Source of the DNA: Liriodendron chinense
Lineage: Eukaryota; Streptophyta; Magnoliopsida; Magnoliales; Magnoliaceae
NCBI GenBank assembly: GCA_003013855.2
Contig: ML058384.1
Coordinates: forward strand, 15,386,176 to 15,450,175
Direction of reading: 5' to 3'
DNA: 64,000 bases
Translations under genes and position numbers: made by a program
In this document: in pieces, positions 45,106-57,057 of the stretch
Layout: every line of letters begins with the position of its first letter
Numbering within the stretch: position 1 is the stretch's first letter
The notes under the pieces: generated by a model
Seen by the model: only the letters and a program-made list of their open reading frames with translations
Database searches by the model: none
Told to the model about the DNA's origin: nothing

Positions 45106-46021
45106 TCATGTCAGATATTTTTGTGAGCCCAGCCGTTTATTTATTTATCTCTAACCTTATGAGTTGGGAGAATTTTTAATGGTTCGACTTCCCATCACAA
45201 TTTTTTGGTGTGGCCCAGCTTAATTTTGAATTGAGTTGATTTCTGGGATCTAATCCACGTGATGGGTGAGCGGATGATATAAATAAATCACGATGGGGCC
45301 CACAAAATTTAATCAATGTGCAAACCTGACATATTTGCGTATGTTGTGCATAACCACTTGTGCAAACCTGACATAACCAACTTATGTACACTTGTGCAAA
45401 CCTGACATTCCATGAGAAATCAACGGTCAGGTGTGAACAAGGATCACTTACTGGATTCACTTTGTAAGAGGCCCACCTCACATGATGTACACACCTGGTA
45501 TTAAAGTCACTCATGCTGGATGGGAGCAACTATAATGGACAGCTTGGATCTCTATAGATTATTTAAATAAAATTTTTGATACATGACCCCAAGACACTAC
45601 CCAAAGGATTTGTCCTTTATACAAACTGTTTTGGCACGTGTCATTGAGAAAGTCCCTAATTGAACTAGGACTCTCCAGACTCTGGAAAGTGATGCCGGAA
45701 GTGTTTACATAGAAGTAGTATGCGTGGCACACTTGTATATCAAGAGGAACCATTCAAAATGTATTCTCTCTGCATCTGATGAATAATGAAATGAAAATTA
45801 AATAACTGATGATGGTAGATGATCAACAATATGATTAATGGAGCCATGTGTTCATTTTATGGGTGCCCGCCCTTCAATTGTTGTACCCTTCCAGAGCATC
45901 AATTATTTTTTATTAACAGGAAGGTTCCCTGTTCCCAAACTTGGGTTTGTTCTTGAAATAGAATGTGCCTTGTCATATAATGTCTCACATCTGTCCAATC
46001 AATGTTAGCCATCATATGCCC

Positions 46022-46039
46022 AAAAAAAAAAAAAAAAAA
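46022..46039 (+). repeat. Poly-A run
   Basis: About 18-19 consecutive A in the leader of D; it may mark the end of a captured retrosequence, unproven. Confidence 0.85.
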
Positions 46040-47064
46040 ATTTATTTTTTTAAATTGGGCCAAATAAGAAGCCCATATGGACCACACTTGATTGGACAAC
46101 ACATATGGACCCTACAAATTATGACCAAAATTTAAATGGGCCGAACTGGAAGCCCAAATCACTAAATATCAAGATTAAGTGTATCTTGTATAAGGGCCTT
46201 TAATCGGCCATTTATGGACTGATTTAGACCAACTAAAGGGAAGTGACTTGAAGTTTTTCGACAAGATCTAACCGATGGTATGGTCCGTTTTTGTGATTAA
46301 CGGTTTAGATCTAAAATTAACCTGATGATCGATGTATGTATTAAAATTAAAGCATATAAAAGAAATTATGGATTTTATTAATCTGTCTCCACATATCTCA
46401 TGATTTATTTAATGTACTTGTGCGTGCATTAATACATATATGTGTGCAAATGAATGATGACTTTTCTTTATATCCATATGATTATTATTGATCATGAGTC
46501 CACAAGTGAACGAAACCATCATTAATCATGATGATCAACATTGATGAGAGGATCCATCATCAATGGTGAACATTAATGGTAATGATCGGATCCATCATGA
46601 ATGGACACGATCAATGTGGTGATTGAATTTTCTTTTAATCATAGCACTTCTTATATATGTTCAATGGTCTTGATAGTTTCCGTTAATCTAATGATTTATT
46701 CATTTTGGCTTTAATCTTCATATGATTAAAATTAAGCCCTACTTTCATTAGAATATGGAACTCTTATCCCAAGGTTGTGCATAACCTAAGTGGGAGTTTA
46801 ATTTCTTCCCTAAACGATGCATAAGCCCATAATGGTGGGTTGTAGGTTATTCAAATAGATAGTCTTAAAAGCATCAATTTCATTTTATTTAGAGAACTTG
46901 ATTGATCTGCACCGCCCATACAGGTATGTAGGCTTTCAGATCTCTTATAAGATGGATTGCATACTTTTAAAAACTTAAAAGTTTGAATAACTAGTAGAAA
47001 TTCTGGTGATTAGTGCCAATACTTTATATCATAGCTAAGTAGTGATACATGATGCGATGTAGAG

Positions 47065-47938
47065 ATGGCCTCTAAAGCATTGATCGCTGATAAACTAAAA
47101 GGACAACATTTCGACGGCAACAACTACGAAGACTGGTCCTGCGCAGTGCGAAGCCTTCTGGACGAAGATGACATTTCGCACACTCTGGATGGGGTTCAAG
47201 AGGAACCCATATTGGCTGAAAATGGAAATCTAGGTGAACATAGGGCCGCGATGAATCGCTACAAACAAGTGGCGTAAACAAAATCGCTCCGCCCGTAATG
47301 TTTTGATTAGCACAATGCACAAAGAACTCATACCCACCTATGAAGTGCATGAAACCGCTAAGGGGATCTGGGATGCACTGGCTAATGCTTATAAGCAGAA
47401 GTCAGATGCAAAGGTTCAGGCTATGGAATTAGAGTTCTAAGAATACAGGATGCCAGTAGGTTGCCCCATCAAGGATCATATCCGTAAGATGGAGCAGATG
47501 ATAGGCGCCCTGAGGAATGTAGGGTGCAAACTAACTGAAAATCAAAAGATTATAGCAATGCACCGTTCCTTACCCGAATCTTGGGCCCAAATCAAAACGA
47601 TTATGAACCATACTGATTCTATCACAACGTTCAAAGACTTTTGTGGCCATCTGGTACGAGAGGTTGAAATGAATGCCATTCAGCCAAGTTCGGCCAAGGC
47701 TTTTGCAGCAAAAACCCACAAGCGGAAAGCTAACAAGAAAAAGTTCAAAGCTCGCAAGAAGGCGAAGAAGAACAATTAGGAACAGAAGACCGCAACGCCT
47801 CCTCCAAATCCTAAGAAGGGGAAAGGAAAGAGGAAACCTAAAAAGACAAACATAACCTGTTTCGTCTACGGAAATCCCGGCCATTATGCCCGTCAGTGCG
47901 CCCATAAAAAGACGGTAATTCTTCAATCACTAGACGCT
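47065..47938 (+). pseudogene. Copia gag of D
   Basis: MASKALIADKLKGQHFDGNN starts the capsid. YEDWSCAVRSLL follows, then (after a frameshift near 47275) LISTMHKELIPTYEV and GIWDALANAYKQKSDAKVQA. A stop near 47438, then 47450-47779 with VGCKLTENQKIIAMHRSLPE. A Lys-rich tail with a TAG at 47777 leads to the zinc knuckle FVYGNPGHYARQCAHK at about 47860-47910. In that knuckle the usual first Cys pair reads C-F-V-Y, so the second Cys is lost. At least three breaks. Confidence 0.85.
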
Positions 47939-49378
47939 TTGTTTGTAAGCGTTTGTTCTGAGATCCTTTCCGTTGATATCCTATCTAACGAGTGGATTTT
48001 AGATTCAGGCGCAACAAAGCACGTGACACGAGATCGTCAAGGACTCGAGGAATTTCGACCTATAGCCACAGGGAGCTACAGGGTGTACATGGGGAATAAC
48101 GCTGCTGAAGACGTGCTAGGGATTGGTGTTTATCATCTCCGTACGCACGTAGGGCGCACAATAACCCTCCATGATACTCTTTATGCACCGGGCATGCGCC
48201 GGAATTTAATTTCTGTTTCTAGATTGTTAGTTAATGGTTTTGACATTCGTTTTTCCAGAACAAGAGTTTCTTTAAGACTCAATAACCTCATCTTTGCATG
48301 GGGAAACTTGATTTCAGATTTATTTATTCTAGATGTAGATAATGATAATGCACCTCTTGCTTTGTCTGCTACGTCGAATGAACATATAGTATCTGAATCT
48401 TTAAAATGGCACGCGAGGTTAGGTCACATTGGAAAGGACCGTATAACAAGACTAGCAAGATCTGGTCTGTTAGGTTCATTATCCAAAGTTGATTTGCCAT
48501 TTTGTGAACATTGTGTGTCCAGGAAGACTTCTAAGAAACCATTCCCTAAAGCGACTAAGTCAAAGGGTTTGCTAAAGATAATCCATACAGATATCTGTGG
48601 ACCCTTAAATGTACGTGCTAGAAATAGATGTCAATACTTCGTCACATTTATTGACGATTACTCGCGCTATGGATATGTGTATCTCATCTCACATAAATCT
48701 GAGGCTTTTGATTGTTTTCTCAAATTCAAAGCTGAAGTAGAAAATCAGTTTGAGAAAAAGATTAAAATTCTTAGATCTGATAGAGGTAGCGAGTATACAT
48801 CTGAAACGTTTAAATCATACTGTGCAAACGTTGGCATCATCAAGCAGTACACTATGGCATATACTCCACAGCAAAATGGAGTTGCAGAGAGAAGGAATAG
48901 GACACTATTGGACATGGTTAGGTCGATGATGGCACATGCCAATCTCTCTACCACATTCTGAAGAGACGCGCTTCTTACAGCCGTCTATGTCCTAAATAGA
49001 GTCCCATCTAAATTCGTTCCTAAGACCTCATATGAGATGTGGACTGGGAGGATTCCTTCTCTAGCCGACCTACGTCCTTGGGGATCTTTAGCATGTGTTT
49101 TATTGCCTGCTCAGCATAAAAGTAAACTTGATAGTAAAACTATTGAGTGCGTATTCATCAGGTACCCAATGCACTCAAAGGGATACGTTCTAGTTTATGA
49201 GGATCGTGGAGGATGGACTGAGATTGAATCTCGGGACGTCACCTTCGTCGAAGACAGATACCCCAGCCGAAAGAAACAAAAGGTTTCCACCGAACTTTTT
49301 GAAATTCTCGATGTAACTCAGGAGAGTGGGAGTTCTGCTTCTGAAAATGGAGACTCCTATAGTTCATCAGGACAGTGA
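47939..49378 (+). pseudogene. Copia protease and integrase of D
   Basis: WILDSGATKHVTRDRQGL (protease active site DSGA) at about 47994; LYAPGMRRNLISVSRL ends the domain. Integrase: WHARLGHIGKDRITRL and CEHCVSRKTSKK (zinc domain), then HTDICGPLNV, FVTFIDDYSRYGYVYL and LRSDRGSEYTS, and QQNGVAERRNRTLLDMVRSM, whose Glu completes the core. A TGA at 48959 interrupts; TSYEMWTGRIPSLADLRPWG follows. The end of this open stretch (49378) overlaps the next frame. Confidence 0.9.
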
Positions 49379-51055
49379 GAGTACATCTCAGCAGGCTCCT
49401 GAGTTACGTCGAAGTGAAAGAGGTTTGATTCCCAGAAGATATTTCGATATCGATGGTCAATCTTTCTCTTATGTTTCGGTTGACGATGATAAACCTGATT
49501 CTTATCAGGATGCGTTATTATCTCCGAATTCGGCTGATTGGGTAACTGTCACGGACGAGGAGATTGCCTCCATGGAAAAGAACAAAGTCTGGGAACTTGT
49601 AGATTTGCCTTCCAATCGCAAAGCAATTGGTAACAAGTGGGTACTTAAGATTAAAAGAAAGGCAGATGGTACAGTGGACAAGTACAAAGCAAGATTAGTT
49701 GCAAAAGGTTTTATACAAAAAGAAGGTGTTGATTATGAGGAAATTTTTTCACCTGTTGCAAAATTTTCCTCAATCCGCATGATCTTGTCCATTGTCGCAA
49801 GTTTAGACTTAGAGTTATATCAGATGGATGTAAAGACTGCTTTCTTAAATGGTGATTTGGATGAAGATATATACATGCAACAACCCATAGGTTATGTGGA
49901 CAAAAAGTATCCAAAGAAAGTCTGCAAGTTGTTACGATCTATTTATGGGTTGAAGCAATCTTCAAGGCAGTGGTACATAAGGTTCCACTTAGCCATCACC
50001 ACTTTTGGATTCACAATGAGTGAAGAAGATCATTGTGTATACGTGAAACAGTCTGGAAGATCTTTGCTGATACTATCTCTATATGTAGACGATATCCTAT
50101 TAGCTGGTAATGACATGCAACTGTTGATGATGTCTAAAGATTAGCTTTTCTCGAACTTTGAGATGAAAAATCTTAGTGAAGCCAACTTTATTCAAGGGGT
50201 TAAAATCATCAGGAACCGTTCTAGGAGATTCTTAGGCTTGTCACAAGCCACTTACATACAGAAGATCTTAGAGCGGTTTAGGATGGAAAATTCAAAAGCT
50301 GTTGAAACCCCTATGGATAAAGCTACCAAGTTAGACAGGAAATCGTGTCCCCAGACAGAAGCTGAGAAATCGGCAATGTCCTCAGTACCTTATGCGAGCG
50401 TAGTAGGCAGCTTAATGTATGTTATGCTTTGCACCAGACCCGATATTAGTTATGCAGTTGGCATAGTCAGCCGTTACCAGAGTAACCCGGGACTGTGTCA
50501 TTGGCAAGCCGTGAAACGTATATTCCGCTATCTCAGAGGAACCAAGGACTTGATGCTGTGTTATGAAGGTGCGAGTCTCGATCTCAAAGGATATTCAGAT
50601 GCCGCCTGGGGAAATGACGCCGATGAGGGAAAGTCTACTTCAGGATATGTTTTCTTGCTCGGAGGGAGAGCTATCTCTTGGTCGAGCAAGAAACAGACAT
50701 CCACAGCACTTTCATCTATGGAGGCCGAATACATTGCATGTTGTGCTCCAGTTCAAGAGTGTGTATGAGTTCCCAGATTTCTACAAGGATTGGGTGTTGT
50801 TCCAGGCATACATGAGCCTATATCGTTGAGGATAGACAACACTCGGCCATTGACTTGGCAAAGGATCCCAAACACCACCAGAAATCAATGTACATTGAGA
50901 TAAAGTATCATTACGTTCGTGATCAAGTGAAAGGAAAGAAGGTTATCCTCAGCTACATTCCTACCAAGGAGATGATGGCTGATCCCATGACAAAACCTAT
51001 AGCTAGAGATCTATTTCAGGTTCACGTCAAGCAGATGGGATTGAGGAAAGCTTGA
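49326..51055 (+). pseudogene. Copia reverse transcriptase and RNase H of D
   Basis: 49326-50144 carries IGNKWVLKIKRKADG, KARLVAKGFIQKEGVDYEEI, YQMDVKTAFLNGDLDEDIYM and the catalytic YVDD (50082-50093), ending with a TAG at 50142. 50163-50768 continues with VGSLMYVMLCTRPDISYAVG, the start of RNase H (GYSDAAWGND) and SSMEAEYIACC. A stop at 50766 is followed by a frameshifted end (HHQKSMYIEIKYHYVRDQVK at about 50870-50930) finishing at 51055. The breaks are few, so D is relatively young. Confidence 0.9.
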
Positions 51056-51868
51056 TTGATATGCTTGTACAATGTATCTTTGATCTTTCATGAATAATAA
51101 ATTTCATTTTATTCAGTATTGAACACTTGTTAGACTAGGTATGTAAATCATCAGCATTTTCTTTGAGATCAAGTAGGATTTCAACTATTATCGGCAGGTC
51201 GGTCACCCACTCGCACGGGTTGACCAACCCTAAATGTACAAGAGGTACACTTGGGGTGATGTTCATACACTGAGGTATGAACAACCCTTTATTGAAAATA
51301 ATAAAGGATGAGGATGTGAATGAGTTGTATCCGCCTTCAGTCCTATAAGATTGAAGATGAGACTGACAAAGTCAAATAACATAGTCGCACCATTACTCAT
51401 AATGCGAATAATGTTATGGCCTGAATCACAGCCAAGTCGTGAGGTTATGAGATGAGTCATAGCTCATGTGAGACGACTTGCGTATTGTAGACCCGACAGA
51501 TACCTAGTACTGTCTACTTTACGACGTGGATTGTAGCCACATGCTAGGACCTTTTACTTACAGATTGTTTTGATTCGATCTAATCATTGCAACGTGCGAG
51601 TAGCCAGTCCCGTAGGTGACTCTTTGTGTCCTCACTACTCTCCTCTTGTGTACAGGAGGATGAGATTGAGTGTCGCTACTTTAGTATACAATGACGAAAG
51701 GCCCTTAATTGGTCAGACTTGGTTATGCTAGAAAAGCGGCTTGATCGATTCCAAATTACACATCTGCGTGGGGAAGATCCCGTGACAGCTACACCAAGTT
51801 TCTAGAACTATAAATACGCACTTGAAGACTTATCCGCCGGCAGTATCGAGTTTTCTTAGACTTTTACA

Positions 51869-51939
<71 letters not shown>

Positions 51940-52278
51940 ACTTTAAAAAGAATTCAAATTGATGTTTGTAGAAAACCAAGTTTTTCGGAATAAACTCGAT
52001 AAGTTGGATAAGTGCGTATGTTGGCCGAGTACTCCAGATTGGGAGTTAACTCTATCCGGTGTGGTCATGCGGACTAGGACAGGCAATGCAAAGCTTGGGT
52101 TGTTGAGTGCTAGATAGGTGGTCTCTTAGTACTCAAACACCTGTGAGAAGATAACGGCGTTCCAGCTGGTTCCACGCTTCTAATACTTTTGATCGTGATT
52201 CTTTGGTTTTGATTGTTATGTGATGAGCTAGATGAACTCTCATGATGTGCCTACCCCACAATGTGATTGAGTGGGAGA
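51056..52278 (+). other. 3' untranslated region of D with polypurine tract
   Basis: Non-coding, with (TA)n at 51872-51936. The polypurine tract GATTGAGTGGGAGA at 52265-52278 adjoins the LTR. Confidence 0.75.
51872..51936. repeat. (TA)n microsatellite
   Basis: About 32 uninterrupted TA units in the 3' region of D. Confidence 0.97.
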
Positions 52279-52509
52279 TGTTGGTTGTGGACCTCTAGGG
52301 GGCCCACTTGTGGATTGGGACCCATAGGGAGTGGATCGGGAACCATAGGAAGTTACCGCATCTTTATCCTTCCGGGAATTTGATTTTCAAATTCCGGAGG
52401 TAGTTAGATGAGATAAGGATAAACCTTATCTCATCTCACCATCTTATCCCTTTTATCTCTCACATGAGCATCATAAAGGAAGAGTTCTCTTCCGATACAA
52501 AACACGAAA
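52279..52509 (+). repeat. 3' LTR of D, U3 part only
   Basis: TGTTGGTTGTGGACC start, breaking off after CACGAAA. It lacks a 16-bp GGGCAACCACTTGTGG block that the 5' LTR has. Confidence 0.85.
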
Positions 52510-52770
52510 GAGAACTCTCCCTTTTATGATGCTCATGCGAGAGATAAAAGGGATAAGATGGTGAGATGAGATAAGGTTTATCCTTATCTCATCTAACCAC
52601 CTCCGGAATTTGAAAATCAAATTCCCGGAAGGATAAAGATGCGGTAATTTCCTATGGTTCTCGATCCACTCCCTATGGGTTCCAATCCACAAGTGGGCCC
52701 CCTAGAGGTCCACAACCAACATCTCCCACTCAATCACATTGTGGGGTAGGCACATCATGAGAGTTCATCT
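52510..52770 (-). repeat. Inverted copy of the 3' tail of D
   Basis: Reverse complement of about 52230-52500: inverted U3 (52510-52721) and the inverted polypurine region (TCTCCCACTCAATC at 52722-52735). It shares the same missing 16-bp block as 52279-52509, so it was copied from that very LTR. Junction words are GAA-rich. Confidence 0.85.
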
Positions 52771-52803
52771 ACATTCGATCATCAAATTATCATAACCATT
52801 AAA
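52771..52803 (+). repeat. 33-bp displaced piece of the D leader
   Basis: ACATTCGATCATCAAATTAT and the following bases to ATTAAA are identical to 44736-44768, in direct orientation. Confidence 0.85.
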
Positions 52804-52806
52804 CAC

Positions 52807-53308
52807 TGTTAGTAATTGCGGAAGTGTGAGCCTCCAGGATCCGACGGTCTACAGGGTGAGAACTTTTGCAAAGCCGAGGATGTACGGTACGATCCAGCTG
52901 TCCGCCTATTTGCTACAGGAACAAATGGGTTTGATCACCCCTCTGATCCTACGGTGAAGATGGTCCCCGGATCAGATCTATGGCTCAGATCTGATGGATG
53001 GACCAGATGAACTCTCGAAGCCCATTCCTCTCTTTTCTCTCCGTATATCACTTATAATTTTCTTTTCGTGTTTTGTATCGGAAGAGAACTCTCCCTTTTA
53101 TAATACTCATACGAGAGATAAAAGGGATAAGATGGTGAGATGAGATAAGGTTTATCCTTATCTCATCTAACCACCTCCGGAATTTGAAAATCAAATTCCC
53201 GAAAGGATAAAGATGCGGTAACTTCCTATGGTTCCCGATCCACTCCCTATGGGTCCCAATCCACAAGTGGTTGCCCACAAGTGGGCTCCTAGAGGTCCAC
53301 AAACAACA
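52807..53308 (-). repeat. Complete inverted LTR at the right end of D
   Basis: Plus strand starts TGTTAGTAATTGCGG (reverse of the LTR end) and finishes AACAACA (reverse of the LTR start). It has the 16-bp block present in the 5' LTR. Three bases of the primer site (CAC, 52804-52806) remain. GGGAC follows at 53309-53313. Confidence 0.9.
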
Positions 53309-53313
53309 GGGAC

Positions 53314-53850
53314 TTCACTCCATCTAAACTTCTCTCTTACTCTCGATTTATAATAAGCCACTAATCCAAATATGGAATATGACCCAATCAAAACTGGTAC
53401 TCTCTATTTACAATTTTACACGTCATTAACATTATTCCCCACTTAATAAACAAAATATCCTTGATACAAGATATCCCAAGATATTTTCTAAGGCATCCCA
53501 TGACTAATCCCCAACAACTAAATATTTCTTAGTGCTTTTGTCATATAAGGGCCCGTCTTTTGCCATTTCCATGTGAGGGCCTATCCTTTCACCATTTCCA
53601 AATTGGCGCCTACCAGTTCAATATACGGCAAAAAATGCCCATGTTTGACTTTGACTGAAGAAAAGTGACAGAAATGAGAGGAAGGTGTTAAGATGCCTTT
53701 CAAAATGACGATTTTACCCTTCCGGGGATGATTTTTCCCTTGTTGTCCTTTTGGAATGGAGAGGAAGCATTAAAGCGGGGTCGGCTATGCACTCGCTGTT
53801 TTCAATGCAGATAGATCCAAAGGGACATGATTTGCCTTGTTTTATTATTA
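53314..53850. other. Intron sequence between D and a LINE tail
   Basis: No gene. About 53525-53620 is similar, in reverse orientation, to about 60640-60710 (shared words AAAAGAC.GGCCCTTATATG). Confidence 0.5.
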
Positions 53851-53859
53851 TCTTTTACT

Positions 53860-54083
53860 TTTAAAAGGATGACTGAAATTCATTAAATTAAAGAAGGTGA
53901 AGCGAATTCCAGAAACAAAGATAACGACGGCTTGCCCCAGAACAAGCAAGCTCAATCAGAAGAGGACTATGCGAGTCCTTTTAAGGGGTAAACGATATGG
54001 TTAAACCCTAAGCAAGTAATTTAATCTCTTTGAAAATACAATTAGAATCCCAAGGATGATCTTTGCTCCCAAACACAAGAGCA
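53860..54083 (-). mobile_element. Possible LINE 3' end fragment
   Basis: Reads as the reverse of a LINE tail: ATTCATTAAATTAAAG followed by a stretch of gene-poor sequence ending in CCCAAACACAAGAGCA. It resembles 63660-63990 in composition. It is cut by element C at 54084. Low certainty. Confidence 0.35.
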
Positions 54084-55860
54084 TGAAATTGCGGTTTTTC
54101 TGCTACCAAGATAAACTTGAAGGTATGCTTATGTCCTTTGGGGGGGGGGGATACCGATTGAAACTCAATTGCCTTCGTAATATGATTTACCAATTATGCA
54201 CATGCAAGGCATATGATCCAAGTTCATAGATTACAAAAGATCCTGCTAATATAGTAACTAAACTATGTGAACAATGTTGACTATGAGATATGAGATGAAT
54301 TAAGTGAAGTCTACAAGGAAATCCAATGAAAGCATATGATCAAGTAGTTGATATTTATACTTATCCTAAACATTTAGTTGAACATATAATGGAGAATATC
54401 TTGCAGGCATTTTCTCAAGCATGTGGTGTGCATACATTCAACCAAATGAAGGATTCAATAATAAAGAGACATAATTCATTCACCACATTGCACACAATTT
54501 ATAGTGGTTCGATGATGAGTCTACTCCACTCCTGGATGCCGCACTTCTCTCTAAGTGCACCGGATTTCACTATCCCGGAGGTTTTAAATTAGGCTCACCT
54601 CTCAACCCTTACAACCTACACAAGGACTCAATTAATCCTATACAAGGACAACACACGTATTCTCGAAGCCTACACAATGACTTCTCGAGTTTGGATCACA
54701 AACTTTAACCCGTCCTACACAAGGACGCATCCTCGACATGGACAACTCTACGCAAGATATAAACTTGGACCTATTACTAAGGATACTTCTGGATGAGCCC
54801 CTCGATGCGCCTTGGTTGAAGAAGTTTCGGCTTGCACGAACGGCTCCTTCTTCAGCTCCCTTGAACAGCAACCTTGCTTCTGATGTGATGTCGTAGTCTC
54901 AAGGCAAGGGAGAAGTTGTATGAACCTAACTATAAGATGTAAGGACTATAGGGTATGGGTTAGGCTCATATCCTCTAGCATTCAATGCCATTCATGATGA
55001 AAGATTTGCCTATAAGATTGGATGAAGCCATGTAATGAATGCTTGAGTTTATGAGTCAATCCAAGTATTGAATGATCATTAAAGAGCCTTAATCACAAGG
55101 ATTGAGTCATGAACTCTAGAATAGAGCATAAGGAATGAAGGATAGAAGGGAAAAGACTCTAGGGTTGCTCTCTTGAATGCTCAACACTCGCTTAAATGCC
55201 CCCAACAAATGCTTTTATAAACAGTGAATAAGGGCAAAAAACGGCTAGTAGGGCGATTGATCTATCAGATTGTCGATGTGATCGCAATAATCAAATTTTC
55301 AGTAAAAGAGCTTGTTGGACAAAAACAGTCCAGATCGATTGATTCTAGTCCTGGTCAATCGATCGCCCGGCCAGGCAGATCAATCGCATATACCATGCGA
55401 TCAATCGCAAATGGAATTTCTCTTAGCTTAATGCTAGACTAAATCCAGACTTAGTGATCATCTACTAGGGGTATGGATCAATCGATTATGCCTGTAGATG
55501 GTCGACACTCAGTCGATTTGAGTTAATAGAACTGGTTTTCAAATGAATTGAGCTCAAGATGAACTAGCTTTAGAGATTATCTTTTGAGCAAACACCTTCA
55601 AGTTCTCCCTGATTAAGAAGAACCATTGGAAAGATTAAATGGCAACGGAGTATACCTAAAAGATCAAGCCATCTAAAACAAGGGGTTTTGGGATCATAAG
55701 GTCTGTCTATATGCAAACTTACTGATGGAACTTGATGAAATTTGGAATCTTCACTTGGCAAGCAGCATTGGCTTCAAGTCTTGCGGTCTTCAGTCTTCAT
55801 AGGGCTCACCAGACTTGACACAACTGACTTCACGACAATTGACAAAATATTACACTTACA
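54084..55860 (-). repeat. 3' LTR of C
   Basis: TGAAATTGCGG start, CACTTACA end, followed by GTCTCCCCCTTTGTCAATTG. The internal order of words (GTCTACTCCACTCC; GGTTTTAAAT) matches the other SIRE-like LTRs. TATA-like TATAAAAG (minus) at about 55212-55220. Confidence 0.75.
55212..55530 (-). promoter_or_regulatory. U3 cluster of GATCGATT/CAATCGATCG palindromes, LTR of C
   Basis: GCGATTGATC, AGATCGATTGATTC, CAATCGATCGCC and GATCAATCGC occur between 55252 and 55520. On the minus strand they lie about 30 bp and more upstream of TTTATAAAAGC. Confidence 0.55.
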
Positions 55861-57057
55861 GTCTCCCCCTTTGTCAATTGCGTGACAAAAACACCTAGCC
55901 TAGACAGATCATGGTCTCTATACCATGATAATCCCAAAACACATTTACATGTCTTAACTTTATAAGGTTTATAATTCAAACTTTACAAAATGACATGTAC
56001 AACTTAAATACAACCCAACTTGCTTCAATTTGCTCCCCTCAATACCTGCACCAAGGAAGCCTTGCAATAAGATATAAAGGCAGCTTCTTGGTGGAATTTT
56101 TCTCCCCTTTTTTGTCAGTAATGACAAGGTTAGCATACATTACAAAATATGCCTATAAGTATTGTAACTAATCATTAATGGATAATCATGATGCACAGAA
56201 AATATGTCAATGAGAGACAAGGTTAGGGGATTCAACATTGAAAAGTTTGGGGATTTGAAGCAAATATCATTCATATAATATTCAATAAAGCTCAAGAAAC
56301 CAGGTCATAGTGATTACAATTGAACAAAAACAATTCATAGGGCCTATAGCCCAGCAACCATCCTCCCCTCATGGCATGTATATCAAAACCAAAGAAATCA
56401 ACCAATATAGACCATATACAATCCAAGCAATGAGTAAAAAAGGGCTTAATGCCCAAACCATCCACGCCCCCGCCCCCCCATTAATATACCAATATAATCA
56501 AATAGACCCATTCACATATTATAATTAATCAAAATGGCCAAGTCGCCCAATCATAGATATATTAATCAGCACAGAGTTCTATGACCTATCAACAAGTATT
56601 TTCAATCATAGCTATCTCATAGAGTCATGTGAACATTCAAAAAAACAATGGAGAGACTATGTCAGCATCCCAAACGAGATAGATCAATATTCAACCACAT
56701 TTCCTGAGTATCTAGGGGACACAAACCACATCCATCAATATGTCAACCAGAAAGTATGCTAAAGATAATAATAAAGAGACCATACATAGATAGCTAAGGT
56801 CATATGATGTCCAAAATGGGGCATATAGCCCAAAACACAAATCCCAAAATAGGGCAAGTAGCCCACCATCAAAGTACTGAACTATACTATTGGACTGCAA
56901 CAACCAATCCAACATCTCCTTGAATAATATACCTGAACAAGCTAGGGGATATACAAACATCACCACACGGTCAATAAAAAAGGAACTTAATGACCGAGGT
57001 GGTCAACACACACATCCTACAAGAGGTCAGAACTCTCTCTGTGTCACTGACACTCAT
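55861..57057 (-). other. 3' untranslated region of C
   Basis: Polypurine region at the LTR border, CTCCCCTTTTTTGTCAGTAA at about 56102, otherwise non-coding. Same build as in Y and B. Confidence 0.6.

Larger units (their letters stand above)
44637..47064 (+). other. Long leader of D with captured-looking sequence
   Basis: 2.4 kb without gag. It contains a 59-bp tandem repeat (about 44981-45100), a stretch with three copies of TGTGCAAACCTGACAT (about 45317-45410), a GGGGCCCACA word like those in repeats M1/M2 (about 45293), and a poly-A run at 46022-46039. Confidence 0.6.
44124..53308 (+). mobile_element. Copia retrotransposon D with rearranged, inverted right end
   Basis: Layout: 5' LTR (44124-44623), primer site, 2.4-kb leader, gag-pol (47065-51055), 1.2-kb 3' region, polypurine tract and partial direct 3' LTR (52279-52509). 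Then comes an inverted copy of the same tail (52510-52770), a 33-bp direct piece of the leader (52771-52803), and a complete LTR in inverted orientation (52807-53308). The 5-bp target duplication GGGAC flanks the whole, so this odd molecule was integrated as such. The coding region has stops and frameshifts. It lies in intron 1 of the GOST gene, in the same orientation as the gene. Confidence 0.9.
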
